This document shows, piece after piece, positions 20,775-21,877 of a stretch of 21,877 bases of DNA. The notes under the pieces were generated by a model that did not search any database, was not told the origin of the DNA, and saw only the letters and a program-made list of their open reading frames with translations. Position numbers and translations under genes: made by a program. Within the stretch, counting starts at the first letter, position 1. Each line of letters starts with the position of its first letter. Origin of the DNA: a virus. The stretch covers positions 1 to 21,877 of the IMG/VR virus record IMGVR_UViG_3300025131_000491; one strand, written 5' to 3'.

Positions 20775-21865
20775 CAGTTTCGACGACGACAATTAAAGAT
20801 TCATACGCGGGCAACGACTCGGTTACGGCTTTCAGCTACACTTTCAAAGTGTTCGCATCGAGCGAGGCGAAGGTCTATGTCAGGACGGATTCGACCGGCG
20901 CTGAGAGCCTGCGGGCTGAAGGCACGGGTTCGACCAATTACGCAGTTTCCGGCGTTGGCGAGACCGGCGGCGGCACGATTACCTTTGTGACGGCACCGAT
21001 TACCGGCGAAACCGTCATCATTCGCAGGCTCAGCGCAAAGACTCAGGCCACCGATTATCAACCGAGCGACAGTTTTCCCGCTGCATCCCATGAAGATGCT
21101 CTAGACAAGCTCACCAACATCACCCAGGAAATGCAGGAGGAGCTGGATCGATCCTTCAAGGTGTCGAAAACGAACAGCATCACGACGCCTGAGTTTGTTG
21201 ATAATGCGGCGACCCGCGCAAGTAAGGTGTTGGGCTTTAGTACCGACGGCAACACCCTGGAGGCAAGTACCGCGATTGGCGATAACACGGGCAACTGGGC
21301 GACATCAACCGCCTATACAGTGCGCGACATGGTCAAGGACACAAGTAACAACAATATTTATTTCTGTATTACAGCACATACATCAAGTGGCTCTCAACCT
21401 ATCTCTACCAATGCCGACTCTGCAAAATGGTCACTGCTGGTTGACGCTGCATCAGCAACTAGTAGCGCCTCGGCGGCATCCTCAAGTGCGACTGCGGCGG
21501 CAACTTCAGCAACTAGCAGCGCCTCGAGTGCAACTTCAGCAGCATCGAGTGCTACAACCGCGACAAGCAAGGCCTCAGAAGCCTCATCGAGTGCGACTGC
21601 AGCGGCAGCGTCGGCGGCAGCGGCGGCAACTTCAGCCGATAATTTTGATGATACTTATTTGGGCGCAAAAGCATCAGATCCTACACTTGACAATGATGGG
21701 GATGCGCTGAGCACTGGTGATTTGTATTTCAACACGGGGTCGAATGTTATGAAAGTTTACACGGGGTCGGCGTGGAATGTTGCGGCTGCCGATACCTCGA
21801 CGTTTGTAACCGCAGCTGATGCGGCCTCAACAGCAGCAGCTTTAGCCATAGCACTAGGAGGATAA
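20771..21865 (+). CDS. Tail fibre N-terminal protein (T7 gp17-like adaptor)
   Basis: A 364-residue protein. Residues 1-150 match the T7 tail-fibre N-terminal domain that plugs into the tail nozzle: a TVSTTTIKDSYAGNDSVTAF start, FSYTFKVFASSEAKVYV, TFVTAPITGETVIIRR, and DALDKLTNITQEMQEELDRS followed by SFKV. Residues about 160-225 form a WATSTAYTVRDMV...SAKWSLL carbohydrate-binding-module-like segment. Residues 226-290 are a low-complexity Ala/Ser/Thr run, likely an extended or coiled fibre shaft. It ends in a short beta domain (DDTYLGAKASDPTLDNDGDA...YFNTGSNVMKVYTGSAW) seen in marine-type phage fibres (recalled). At 364 residues it is short for a complete fibre, so the receptor-binding part may be in the next gene. 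It overlaps the previous stop by ATGA. Confidence 0.9.
   Translation: MTVSTTTIKDSYAGNDSVTAFSYTFKVFASSEAKVYVRTDSTGAESLRAEGTGSTNYAVSGVGETGGGTITFVTAPITGETVIIRRLSAKTQATDYQPSDSFPAASHEDALDKLTNITQEMQEELDRSFKVSKTNSITTPEFVDNAATRASKVLGFSTDGNTLEASTAIGDNTGNWATSTAYTVRDMVKDTSNNNIYFCITAHTSSGSQPISTNADSAKWSLLVDAASATSSASAASSSATAAATSATSSASSATSAASSATTATSKASEASSSATAAAASAAAAATSADNFDDTYLGAKASDPTLDNDGDALSTGDLYFNTGSNVMKVYTGSAWNVAAADTSTFVTAADAASTAAALAIALGG
21446..21640 (+). repeat. Degenerate Ala/Ser/Thr repeat region of tail fibre
   Basis: Imperfect short repeats built from GCAACTAG(T/C)AGCGCC-, AGTGCGACTGC- and GCAACTTCAGCA-like units encode a run of almost only Ala, Ser and Thr (residues 226-290). This is typical of phage fibre shafts and prone to expansion or contraction by recombination. 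Confidence 0.75.
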
Positions 21866-21868
21866 AAC

Positions 21869-21877
21869 ATGGCAGAT
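21869..21877 (+). CDS. Start of next gene, cut by window edge
   Basis: ATG at 21869 (codons Met-Ala-Asp) is preceded by a perfect AGGAGG at 21856-21861 with a 7-base spacer, overlapping the end of the fibre gene. Only three codons lie in the window, so the product cannot be named. Given the short fibre upstream, a receptor-binding or tail-spike-like protein is a reasonable guess. Confidence 0.6.

Overview
The window is a contiguous late (virion) module of a T7-like, short-tailed bacteriophage, with every convincing gene on the + strand. Order and content match podovirus morphogenesis: large terminase, two small virion-type proteins, portal, Bbp19-like protein, scaffold, major capsid protein, a probable decoration protein, tail tubular proteins A and B, internal virion (ejection) proteins A-D, a second very large virion protein, and a T7-type tail fibre N-terminus. 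The sequence is moderately GC-rich and tightly packed, with ATGA and TAATG stop/start overlaps. The host cannot be named from this window. A proteobacterium is plausible from composition, gene style and the Azoarcus-like introns, but that is inference.

The outstanding feature is the major capsid gene at 5506-6755. It is split into three exons by two tiny group I introns (194 and 195 nt). Their conserved core closely resembles the small Azoarcus tRNA-Ile intron, which I recall as subgroup IC3. For both, P1, P2, P3, P4, P5, P6, P7, P8, P9 and P10 can be paired by eye, and helices covary between the two copies. Both interrupt a Val codon after its second base (GT|A), directly after an exon GGU, and joining the exons restores a continuous 286-codon capsid protein with family-typical sequence across each junction. 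Neither intron encodes an endonuclease, and stop codons prevent any unspliced product from being a capsid protein.

Layout: 1-216, non-coding leader with a C8-T-A-C6 tract inside an inverted repeat; 217-2544, terminase and two accessory genes; 2545-5339, portal, Bbp19-like protein and scaffold; 5340-5505, structured leader; 5506-6755, intron-split capsid gene; 6771-7480, decoration-like protein, strong hairpin and a 41-residue basic protein; 7481-7894, a probable 2-oxoglutarate/Fe(II) oxygenase placed inside the structural operon; 7884-11085, tail tubular A and B, the latter carrying two apparent beta-domain insertions; 11078-17687, internal virion proteins A-D; 17714-17733, intrinsic terminator; 17748-20774, large virion protein; 20771-21865, tail fibre N-terminal adaptor; 21869 onward, the start of a further gene cut by the window edge.

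Functionally, terminase and portal package DNA into a shell built by scaffold and capsid protein. Tail tubular A and B form the short tail, the fibre attaches to the nozzle, and the internal proteins are expected to be ejected into the cell envelope at infection. Capsid output depends on two self-splicing events in the same mRNA.
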